Shown here piece by piece: positions 16,930-24,694 of a DNA stretch of 34,974 nt. Origin of the DNA: Rhodospirillales bacterium (GTDB lineage Bacteria; Pseudomonadota; Alphaproteobacteria; Reyranellales; Reyranellaceae); NCBI GenBank assembly GCA_947469635.1, contig CANIRG010000011.1, positions 1-34,974 on the forward strand, written 5' to 3'. The notes beneath the pieces were generated by a model that saw nothing but the letters and a program-made list of their open reading frames with translations, was not told the DNA's origin and did no database searches. Each line of letters opens with the position of its first letter. The stretch's first letter is position 1. Both the position numbers and the translations under genes were made by a program.

Positions 16930-18024
16930 ATGAAGATCACCAGCTACGAAGCAACGACCCTCAATGTCCCGGAAGATGACCCGCTGGCCAACATGCCGGA
17001 GGAGGCAGGCCGCACGCGCCCCATCGTCATCCTGCGGCTGCGCACCGATAGCGGTGTCGAGGGCATCGGCGTCACCCTGTACGGGGGCAAGATGACGCGA
17101 AGCCTGCATGCCGCCGTCGAGGATCTCGCGGCGCTCACGGTAGGCGAAGACCCGCAACGGGTGGAGAAGATCATCGCCAAGCTGCGTGCCGGCACCGGCG
17201 ATGCCTGCGGGCCGGGCGGCATCTTCACCCTGGCGCTGTCGGCCATCGACACCGCCCTGTGGGACATCAAGGGCAAGGCGCTGGACCAGCCGCTGTGGAA
17301 GCTGCTGGGCGGCCATCGCGATCGCGTGCCGACCTATGCCTCGGGCTCGCTGCGGCGTGGGCTCACGGACCAGCAGGCGCAACGCGCCGCGCAGATCCTG
17401 CTGCAGAAGGGGTTTCGCGAGATGAAGACCCAGATGGCGCTGCCCGGCGATCCGACCCCGGCCGAGGAAGTGCGCCGCGTCCGCGTGGTCCGCGACGCCA
17501 TCGGGCCGGACATCAAGCTGATGTGCGACATCAACCAGCGCTGGCGGCCGGAGCAGGCGATCGACATCGGCAGCCGCATCGAGGATGTCGGCCTCTCCTG
17601 GCTGGAGGACGTGACGGCCGCCGACGATTTCGCCGGCCTCGCCCGCGTCACCGCGGCGCTCAAGACGCCGATCGCCGGCGGCGAATATGTCTGGGGCATC
17701 GTGCCGTTCCGCCACATGATCGAGGCGCGGTCGGTCGACATCGTCATGGTCGACCTCGCCCGCGTGGGCGGCGTCACGCAATGGATGAAGGTGGCCGGCA
17801 TGGCGGAAGCCTTCAACCTGCCGATCGTCAGCCACGTGATGCCGGAGATCCTGGTCCACATGGTCGCCGCCTGCCCCAACGGGCTCACGGTCGAGTACAT
17901 GCCGTGGATGCTGGCGCTCTACGAGGAGACGCCGGCCATCGTGGACGGCCAGCTCGTCCTGCCGACCAAGCCCGGCCTCGGCCTGAAGTTCGACGAAAAG
18001 GCGATCGCGTCGTTCAAGGCGTGA
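16930..18024 (+). CDS. Mandelate racemase/muconate lactonizing enzyme (enolase superfamily) protein
   Basis: ALSAIDTALWDIKGKALDQPLWKLLGG; metal ligands in CDINQRW, WLEDV, GGEYVWG; SHVMPEILVHM. Confidence 0.9.
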   Translation: MKITSYEATTLNVPEDDPLANMPEEAGRTRPIVILRLRTDSGVEGIGVTLYGGKMTRSLHAAVEDLAALTVGEDPQRVEKIIAKLRAGTGDACGPGGIFTLALSAIDTALWDIKGKALDQPLWKLLGGHRDRVPTYASGSLRRGLTDQQAQRAAQILLQKGFREMKTQMALPGDPTPAEEVRRVRVVRDAIGPDIKLMCDINQRWRPEQAIDIGSRIEDVGLSWLEDVTAADDFAGLARVTAALKTPIAGGEYVWGIVPFRHMIEARSVDIVMVDLARVGGVTQWMKVAGMAEAFNLPIVSHVMPEILVHMVAACPNGLTVEYMPWMLALYEETPAIVDGQLVLPTKPGLGLKFDEKAIASFKA

Positions 18025-18058
18025 TCGCGTAGCGCTCTCGAGGGCGGGTTGGCCGACG

Positions 18059-18958
18059 ATGGAACTGAAATGGCTTGAAGATCTCATGAGCCTGGCCGAG
18101 ACGGGCAGCTTCTCCCAGTCGGCGGATCAGCGCTTCATCACCCAATCCGCCTTCAGCCGGCGCATCAAGGCACTGGAGGAATGGCTGGGGGTGCGGCTGA
18201 TCGATCGCAGCACCTACCCGACCCAGCTGACGCCGGCCGGCAAGGAGTTCCATGAGACAGCCAGAAAGGTCATCGCCTCGATCTACGACATGCGGCAGCA
18301 GGCCCAGCAGGTCGACAAAGGCAACAGGTGGGTCGAATTCGCCGCTCCCAGCACCATCGCGGCGCGTTTCTTCCCCGGCTGGCTGGAGACGATCGAGCAG
18401 GACGTGCCGCCGATCCGCGCCCGAATCTTCGCCAGCAACCTGCACGATTGCGTGCAGAGCTTCGTCAGCGACAGCGTCGATTTCCTCTTCGTCTACAGCC
18501 ATCCCGCCTCCCCGTTGAATCTGGACGCGGTGAGGTTCGAATCGATCCTGGTCGGCCGCGATCGCCTGGTGCCGGTATGCGGGGTCGGAGGTGGACGCGC
18601 CGTGCTGTCGTTGCGCGACGACAACGTCACGACATTTCCGCTCCTGTCCTACGGCGCGCATTCTCCGCTGCATCGAATTGTCCAGGATCGCGTCGGCCGC
18701 AACAGCGGGGAGCGTATCTTCGAGCCGGTGTACGAGAACTCCCTCGCCGATGCGCTGAAGGGCATGGCGATCGCCGGACATGGAATTGCCTGGATCCCGC
18801 TGATGTCGGCCGCGCCCGACCTGGAGGCGGGCCGCCTCGCCCTGGCAGGCGACGACATCTGGGAAATCTCCCTGGATATCCGCCTCTATAGAGCCAAGGA
18901 CGCCAGCAAGAGCCCGCTCGACCGGATCTGGTCCGCTGCCCGAAGCCGCGCATTCTAA
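18059..18958 (+). CDS. LysR family transcriptional regulator
   Basis: N-terminal HTH MELKWLEDLMSLAETGSFSQSADQRFITQSAFSRRIKALEEWLGVRLIDRSTYPTQLTPAGKEF. Confidence 0.95.
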   Translation: MELKWLEDLMSLAETGSFSQSADQRFITQSAFSRRIKALEEWLGVRLIDRSTYPTQLTPAGKEFHETARKVIASIYDMRQQAQQVDKGNRWVEFAAPSTIAARFFPGWLETIEQDVPPIRARIFASNLHDCVQSFVSDSVDFLFVYSHPASPLNLDAVRFESILVGRDRLVPVCGVGGGRAVLSLRDDNVTTFPLLSYGAHSPLHRIVQDRVGRNSGERIFEPVYENSLADALKGMAIAGHGIAWIPLMSAAPDLEAGRLALAGDDIWEISLDIRLYRAKDASKSPLDRIWSAARSRAF

Positions 18959-19005
18959 ATCGGCATAGGGTCAGTCACTTTTGGAATTGGCGCGGTCCGC
19001 CGCCG

Positions 19006-19022
19006 CTGGCTACCGTTTTGCA
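19006..19022 (+). promoter_or_regulatory. Possible sigma-54-type -24/-12 element (cTGGCTACCGTTTTGCA)
   Basis: GG-N10-GC spacing with TGGC and TTGCA blocks intact, 44 bp upstream of the ATG at 19067; three mismatches in the middle of the consensus TGGCACG-N4-TTGCW. Confidence 0.35.
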
Positions 19023-19066
19023 ACAGGGCTCGAATTGCCGCTCCCTGGCGCGAAGGCAAAAATTCC

Positions 19067-20026
19067 ATGGCGCGAACCGTCGTCGTCGGCGCGGCCCAGA
19101 TGGGCCCCATCCAGCGCCATCAGGGCCGCGAGGCGGTCGTCGAGCGGCTGCTCGTCCTCATGCGCAAGGCCAAGGACGAGGGATGCGAGCTGGTGGTGTT
19201 TCCCGAGCTTGCCCTGACAACGTTCTTTCCTCGCTGGTACATGCCGGCCCAGGACGAGGTCGACGCCTTCTTCGAAGAGCGGATGCCGAGTCCTGCAACA
19301 CAGCCCCTGTTCGTCGAGGCCCGAAAATTGGGCATCGGCTTTCATCTTGGATACGCCGAGCTCGAGCGGGTTGGAGATTCGGTACGCCGCTTCAACACCG
19401 CGATCCTCGTCGACAGGACTGGGCGGATCGTCGGTAAATATCGGAAGATCCATCTGCCCGGCCACGACAGCTACGAGCCCTGGCGGCCCTTCCAGCACCT
19501 CGAGAAGAGGTATTTCGAACCGGGCGATCTGGGCTTCCCGACGCTGTCGGCCCATGGCGGCACGGTCGGTATGCTGATCTGCAACGACCGGCGCTGGCCG
19601 GAAGCCTTCCGGGTGCTGGGGCTGCAAGGCGTCGAGCTCGTCCTGATCGGCTACAACACGCCGGCCCTCTATCCGGCCGCCCCCAGCAACAGCCGGCTGG
19701 TCGACTATCACAATCACCTCTCCCTCAAGGCCGGAGCCTATCAGAACGGCACCTGGGTGGTCGCGGTCGCCAAGGCGGGAAAGGAGGAAGGCTGCGATCT
19801 CATTGGCGGCAGCTGCATCGTCTCCCCGACGGGCGAGATCGTGGCCGAAGCCAGGACGCTGGACGACGAGCTGATCACAGCCGAGTGCGATTTGGATCGC
19901 TGCCAGGACATAAAGGGACATATCTTCAATTTCGCCCGGCATCGGCGGCCGGAGAACTATGCGCTGATCTCTGCGCCGACGCCGCAGGCGCAGCTCGCAA
20001 GCAACCACAAGGGAGTGGCCAAATGA
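19067..20026 (+). CDS. Nitrilase-superfamily hydrolase, N-carbamoyl-D-amino acid hydrolase-like
   Basis: E-K-C triad motifs FPELALTTFFPRWYM, KYRKIHLPGHD, MLICNDRRWPEAFRVLGLQG. Confidence 0.85.
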   Translation: MARTVVVGAAQMGPIQRHQGREAVVERLLVLMRKAKDEGCELVVFPELALTTFFPRWYMPAQDEVDAFFEERMPSPATQPLFVEARKLGIGFHLGYAELERVGDSVRRFNTAILVDRTGRIVGKYRKIHLPGHDSYEPWRPFQHLEKRYFEPGDLGFPTLSAHGGTVGMLICNDRRWPEAFRVLGLQGVELVLIGYNTPALYPAAPSNSRLVDYHNHLSLKAGAYQNGTWVVAVAKAGKEEGCDLIGGSCIVSPTGEIVAEARTLDDELITAECDLDRCQDIKGHIFNFARHRRPENYALISAPTPQAQLASNHKGVAK

Positions 20027-20643
20027 GCCCCGACGACGCCGGCACACCTTCGAAAGTGTCCTTCACGCGCTTGGACAGCGGCACTCGGGAGGAACATCTC
20101 CGGGTCCGGCAGTTCAATCTACAGACCTGGCGAAGCAATATCGGCAAGCGCATCCTCGACGAGCTGCGGGCAATCGCCGAGATTCCCCTGATCGTGAAGG
20201 TGAACGAGCTCGAGCACTCGCTGCAGACGGCAACGCGATGCCTGCGCGACGGCGAGGACGAGGAAACCGTCGTCTGCGCCCTGGTCCACGACATCGGAGA
20301 ACGGCTCGGCCCGACCAATCACGGCGAGTACGCCGCCGCCGTCCTTCGGCCCTACGTGTCCGACGCCAACTACTGGATCATGAAATATCACCCGATCTTC
20401 CAGGGCTACTATTTCTGGCATCACAGCGGTCGCGACCGCAACGCACGCGACCAGTTCCGCGACCATCCTCTGTACGACCGGACAGTGCGCTTCTGCGAAC
20501 GCTGGGACATGCCGTCGTTCGATCCGGACTACGACAGCCTGCCGCTCGAGTTCTTCGAGCCGATGGTCCTGCGGATATTCGAGCGCGAACCGTACAGCCA
20601 CTCGGGCGAGCGCAGTGCGGCATTCGCGGCGAAACAGGACTGA
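20023..20643 (+). CDS. HD domain-containing protein, resembling PhnZ/MIOX-like HD-domain oxygenases
   Basis: ATGA overlap; NELEHSLQTATRCLRDGEDEETVVCALVHDIGERLGPTNHGEYAAAVLRPYVS...KYHPIFQGYYFWHH...RWDMPSFDPDYDSLPLEFFEPMV. Confidence 0.75.
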   Translation: MSPDDAGTPSKVSFTRLDSGTREEHLRVRQFNLQTWRSNIGKRILDELRAIAEIPLIVKVNELEHSLQTATRCLRDGEDEETVVCALVHDIGERLGPTNHGEYAAAVLRPYVSDANYWIMKYHPIFQGYYFWHHSGRDRNARDQFRDHPLYDRTVRFCERWDMPSFDPDYDSLPLEFFEPMVLRIFEREPYSHSGERSAAFAAKQD

Positions 20644-20762
20644 GGCAGCCGAGTGCGGGAATTTTGGGCGAAACTATTCCTGCAAGGCATAGATCGGAGC
20701 GTCGATCTCATTGGCCGGGGCACCGGATTGTCGGGGATATTTCGGCCAGAAGGAGAGACCCC

Positions 20763-21632
20763 ATGACGTCAACCCTGCGCATTTTCGGCTACGCGCTGCT
20801 CTTGTGCGCGAGCCTGTCGACCATCGGCTGGGCACCGCCAGCCTCCGCCGAGACCACCCTCGACCAGCTACGCAAGCGCGGCGTCGTCCGCCTGGGCTTC
20901 GCCAACGAAACGCCGTTCAGCTACGCCGCCTCCGACGGCACCCTGGCGGGCGTGGACTACGACGTCATGAAGCAGGTGTTCGAGGACCTCGGCATCAAGA
21001 AGATCGAAGGGGTGCTCACACCTTTCGGCTCACTCATCCCGGGCCTCAAGGCGGATCGGTTCGACGTGATCGGCACCGGCCTCTACATCAGGCCCGATCG
21101 CTGCAAGCAGGCCGCCTTCTCCGAGCCGACGATCGTGGTCGGCAGCGCCATCATCGTGGCGGCGGGCAACCCGAAGAAGTTCCATTCCTTTCAGGATATC
21201 GCCAAGGCCAGCACGGCGAAGCTCGGATACATCGTCGGCGGCACCCAATCGAACGCGACGGCCGGCGGCGTGCAGAACGATCAGTTCGTGAGCTTTCCCG
21301 ACGTCCTGACCGCCGTCTCCGCATTGAAGGCAGGCCGCGTCGATGCCGTGCTGCGCACCTACATCGACGCCGTCCAGGTCGTGCGCCAGATGGCCGATGC
21401 GGCGATCGAGGTCGCGGATCCCTTTACGATGCCCATCAAGGACGGAAAACCCCTGGTGAACTACATCGGCTTTGCGTTTCGTCCGGACGACAAGGAGCTG
21501 GTGAACGCCTTCAACGAAAAGCTCGAGAAGTTCCTCGGATCGGCCGAGCATGCGAAGATCCTCGACAAGTACAAGATCGGGCAGCAGGCCTACCCACCGC
21601 CGCTCAAGACCGCCGCCATCTGCGGCGGCTGA
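20763..21632 (+). CDS. Polar amino acid/ectoine-type ABC transporter substrate-binding protein
   Basis: Signal peptide MTSTLRIFGYALLLCASLSTIGWAPPASA; TTLDQLRKRGVVRLGFANETPFSYAASDGTLAGVDYDVMKQVFEDLGI; resembles EhuB but substrate is unknown. Confidence 0.88.
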   Translation: MTSTLRIFGYALLLCASLSTIGWAPPASAETTLDQLRKRGVVRLGFANETPFSYAASDGTLAGVDYDVMKQVFEDLGIKKIEGVLTPFGSLIPGLKADRFDVIGTGLYIRPDRCKQAAFSEPTIVVGSAIIVAAGNPKKFHSFQDIAKASTAKLGYIVGGTQSNATAGGVQNDQFVSFPDVLTAVSALKAGRVDAVLRTYIDAVQVVRQMADAAIEVADPFTMPIKDGKPLVNYIGFAFRPDDKELVNAFNEKLEKFLGSAEHAKILDKYKIGQQAYPPPLKTAAICGG

Positions 21633-21668
21633 GCGGGCACTTCGTCCCGTGCCGCCGAAAGCTCTCCC

Positions 21669-22340
21669 ATGAGCGCCGTCCTCGACGCCAGGGCGATCCT
21701 GCTCGACGGAGCCCTGATCACGATCCAGCTTTTCCTAGCCGCGGCGTGCCTCACGATCGCGATGTCCATCGCGGCCGGTGTGCTGAGGCAGTCTCCCATT
21801 CGATGGATCCGATGGGCCGTGGTCGTCTATGTCGAGACCTTCCGGGGGACCTCGGTCGTCGTGCAGATGTTCTGGATCTACTTCGCGCTGCCGTCGCTCG
21901 GCCTCAAGCTCGACGCTTTTCCGACCGCCATCGTGGCGCTGGGGCTTTGCTTCGGCGCCTATGGCTCCGAGGTCGTGCGCGGCGCGATCGCCGCAGTGCC
22001 CAAGGAACAGTATGAAGCCGCAATCGCCCTCAACATGCGGCCCCTCGAACGGCTGCGAAGCGTCATCCTTCCCCAGGCCTTCATCGTGGCGCTGCCGCCC
22101 TACACCAACATTCTCGTGCTGCTGCTGAAGTCGACGTCGGCCGCCTCGCTGATCACCATTCCCGAGCTGACGTTCCGTGCGACGGCGCTGAACCAGATCA
22201 CCTACCAGACGACATGGATCTTCGGCACGATCCTGGTCGTCTATTTCCTGCTGGCGTCGGTGATCTCCAGGGCAATGCGGCTGCTGGAATCCAGATGCAG
22301 CCACTGGCGCCGGCCCATCCAGTCGGCATCTCCGGCATGA
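21669..22340 (+). CDS. Amino acid ABC transporter permease (EhuC/HisM-like)
   Basis: VYVETFRGTSVVVQMFWIYFALPSLG...AYGSEVVRGAIAAVPKEQYEAAIALNM...ILPQAFIVALPPYTN (EAA loop). Confidence 0.92.
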   Translation: MSAVLDARAILLDGALITIQLFLAAACLTIAMSIAAGVLRQSPIRWIRWAVVVYVETFRGTSVVVQMFWIYFALPSLGLKLDAFPTAIVALGLCFGAYGSEVVRGAIAAVPKEQYEAAIALNMRPLERLRSVILPQAFIVALPPYTNILVLLLKSTSAASLITIPELTFRATALNQITYQTTWIFGTILVVYFLLASVISRAMRLLESRCSHWRRPIQSASPA

Positions 22341-22999
22341 GCTTCGATTGGTCGTTTGCCCTCGGCATCCTTCCCGCGCTTCTGCGGGCGGCCCTGATCA
22401 CGGTCGTCGTGACGATCCTGTCGTTCGGCCTGGCGCTGGTGGGCGGGCTCGTTCTCGTCCTGTTGCGCCGCGCACACCCGATCGCCAGCAGGATCGTCGG
22501 CGGCGTGGTCGAGTTCATTCGCAACACGCCCTTGCTGGTCCAGATCCTTTTCCTCTACCTGGTTCTGCCCGAGCACGGCATCGTGCTGACCTCGTTCCAG
22601 ACCGGCGTCCTGGCGATGGGCATCCACTACAGCGTCTATCTGTCCGAAGTATACCGGGCGGCCATCGACGCCGTGCCGCGCGGTCAGTGGGAAGCGGCCC
22701 GCGCCCTCAACTTCACGACCTTCTCGACCTACGCCTACGTCGTCCTGCCACAGGCCGTGCCCGTTGTGGTCCCCTCCGCGGGCAACATCCTCGTCTACAT
22801 GTTCAAGGACTCGCCCCTTTTGGCGGCGATCTCGCTCGTCGAGCTGGTATTCACGGCACAGAACATCGCGGCCGAAACCTTCAACTATCTCGAGCCCATG
22901 ACCCTGGTCGGATTGATCTTCCTCGCCATGGGGCTGGCCTCGGCACAGCTCGTCCGCATGGTCGAGCGCCATGTCGGCTCGAGATGGATGAAGCGGTAG
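22337..22999 (+). CDS. Amino acid ABC transporter permease (EhuD-like)
   Basis: ATGA overlap; EFIRNTPLLVQILFLYLVLPEHG...SVYLSEVYRAAIDAVPRGQWEAARALNF...VLPQAVPVVVPSAGN. Confidence 0.92.
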   Translation: MSFDWSFALGILPALLRAALITVVVTILSFGLALVGGLVLVLLRRAHPIASRIVGGVVEFIRNTPLLVQILFLYLVLPEHGIVLTSFQTGVLAMGIHYSVYLSEVYRAAIDAVPRGQWEAARALNFTTFSTYAYVVLPQAVPVVVPSAGNILVYMFKDSPLLAAISLVELVFTAQNIAAETFNYLEPMTLVGLIFLAMGLASAQLVRMVERHVGSRWMKR

Positions 23000-23004
23000 G
23001 CCCA

Positions 23005-23790
23005 ATGATCCAAGCTCCTTCCACCGAACCCATGGTCGTCCTGCGCGGCGTCACCAAGCGCTTTGGAGCGCACACCATCCTGAACCGGTTCGACCTGGAG
23101 ATCGGCAACGGCGAGAAGCTCGCCATCATCGGTCGAAGCGGTTCGGGAAAATCGACGCTCCTGCGTGTCCTGATGACACTCGAAGACATCCAGGAGGGCG
23201 ATGTCCTGATCGATGGCGAATATCTCTGGCGCGCGACACCGACCGCGGCGGAGCAGGCGAAGGGCGGGCAGCTCCGCGCCATTCGCGGCAAGGTCGGCAT
23301 GGTGTTCCAGCAGTTCAACCTGTTTCCGCACATGACCGCACTCCGCAACGTGGCCGAAGCCCCTTTCCGGGGGCTCGGCCTGAAGCGGGACGAGGCCTAC
23401 GAGCGGGCGCGGGAGCTCCTCGCGACGGTCGGCCTTTCCGACAAGGCCGACTTCTATCCGGTGCAGCTTTCGGGTGGCCAGCAGCAGCGTGTGGCGATCG
23501 CACGCGCCTTGGCAATGAGACCCAAGATTCTCTTGTTCGACGAAGTCACCTCGGCGCTCGATCCCGAGCTGGTCGGGGAGGTGCTCAACGTCATTCGCGC
23601 CCTGTCGCACACCTACCGATGCACCATCGTGATGGTGACCCATCAGATGGGATTTGCCCGCGAGTTCGCCGACCGGGTGTGCTTTGTGGACGAAGGTCTC
23701 ATCGTCGAGGAAGGAAACCCGACGGAGATATTCCGGTCGCCGAAGAACGAGCGGACCCGATCGTTCCTAAAGGCGGTCCTGGAGGCCTGA
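23005..23790 (+). CDS. Amino acid ABC transporter ATP-binding protein (EhuA/GlnQ-like)
   Basis: Walker A GRSGSGKST, signature LSGGQQQRVAIARALAM, Walker B ILLFDEVTSALDPE. Confidence 0.94.
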   Translation: MIQAPSTEPMVVLRGVTKRFGAHTILNRFDLEIGNGEKLAIIGRSGSGKSTLLRVLMTLEDIQEGDVLIDGEYLWRATPTAAEQAKGGQLRAIRGKVGMVFQQFNLFPHMTALRNVAEAPFRGLGLKRDEAYERARELLATVGLSDKADFYPVQLSGGQQQRVAIARALAMRPKILLFDEVTSALDPELVGEVLNVIRALSHTYRCTIVMVTHQMGFAREFADRVCFVDEGLIVEEGNPTEIFRSPKNERTRSFLKAVLEA

Positions 23791-24102
23791 TCCTCCGACC
23801 TTTCTCGCCCACTTCTCCGACCAGACATGCAGCGGCAGGAACAGCTTCAGCAATTCCTGCCCCAGGGGCGTCAGCCTGTAGCCGGTCGCGTCGTCGAGCT
23901 CGACCAGTTTGGCCTCGCGCAGGTCGGCCAGGCGCGCATTGACAATGGTCGGGCTGGCGCCGATGGCGTCCTGCAATTCCCGGAAGCGCTTGGGCTCCTC
24001 GCGCAGCTCCCAGACGATGCGCAGCACCCACCGCCTTCCCAGCAGATCGAGCAGCGCCATGATCGGCCGGCCGGTCTTCGAGCCACGGACGGGCTTTGCC
24101 AT
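23767..24102 (-). CDS. HxlR-like winged-helix transcriptional regulator
   Basis: MALLDLLGRRWVLRIVWELREEPKRFRELQDAIGASPTIVNARLADLREAKLVELDDATGYRLTPLGQEL; 3' end overlaps the ABC ATPase gene by 24 bp. Confidence 0.85.
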   Translation of the reverse strand: MAKPVRGSKTGRPIMALLDLLGRRWVLRIVWELREEPKRFRELQDAIGASPTIVNARLADLREAKLVELDDATGYRLTPLGQELLKLFLPLHVWSEKWARKVGGSGLQDRL

Positions 24103-24114
24103 TGATCGGCTCCT

Positions 24115-24133
24115 TGCTACACTTTCTGTAGCA
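24115..24133. promoter_or_regulatory. Perfect inverted repeat TGCTACA-N5-TGTAGCA, putative operator
   Basis: Located in the 49-bp divergent gap between the HxlR start (24102, minus) and the CMD start (24152, plus). Confidence 0.7.
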
Positions 24134-24151
24134 TCAACATGGAGCCGCATC

Positions 24152-24694
24152 ATGCCACGCATCGCCCCGGCCGCCGCGCCCTATGAGCCACAGATCGCCG
24201 AGGCGCTAGAGCGCATCATGCCGCCCGGCCTGGAACCGCTGGTGCTGTTCCGCACCATGGCCAGGAACCCGCGCGTCTTCGCCAAGATGTTCGCCGGCGG
24301 CCTCTTGGACAAAGGCGCGCTCGGCCTGCGCCAGCGCGAGATCGTGATCGACCGCACGACGGCGCGGCTGGGCTGCGAGTACGAATGGGGCGTTCATATC
24401 GCGCTGTTCGCCGAGAGGGTGAAGCTCGACGCCACGCAGGTCGACGCCATCGTGAAGGCGCCGGCCGACGCCGCCTGCTGGACGCCCGACGAACGCGCGC
24501 TACTGGCGATCGTCGACGATCTCGTGGACCAGCGCACCATCGGCGACGCCGCCTGGAGCGACGCACGCGCCCATTTCGACGAGGCCCAGATCATCGAGGT
24601 GATCGCCCTGGTGGGCTATTACCACACGATCACCTTCCTCTGCCGCGGGCTCGAGCTACCGCTCGAGCCCTACGGCGCGCGGTTCCCGGCCTAG
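24152..24694 (+). CDS. Carboxymuconolactone decarboxylase family protein (AhpD-like fold)
   Basis: MFAGGLLDKGALGLRQREIVIDRTTARLGCEYEWGVHIALFAERVKL...DLVDQRTIGDAAWSDARAHFDEAQIIEVIALVGYYHTITFLCRGL. Confidence 0.88.
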   Translation: MPRIAPAAAPYEPQIAEALERIMPPGLEPLVLFRTMARNPRVFAKMFAGGLLDKGALGLRQREIVIDRTTARLGCEYEWGVHIALFAERVKLDATQVDAIVKAPADAACWTPDERALLAIVDDLVDQRTIGDAAWSDARAHFDEAQIIEVIALVGYYHTITFLCRGLELPLEPYGARFPA

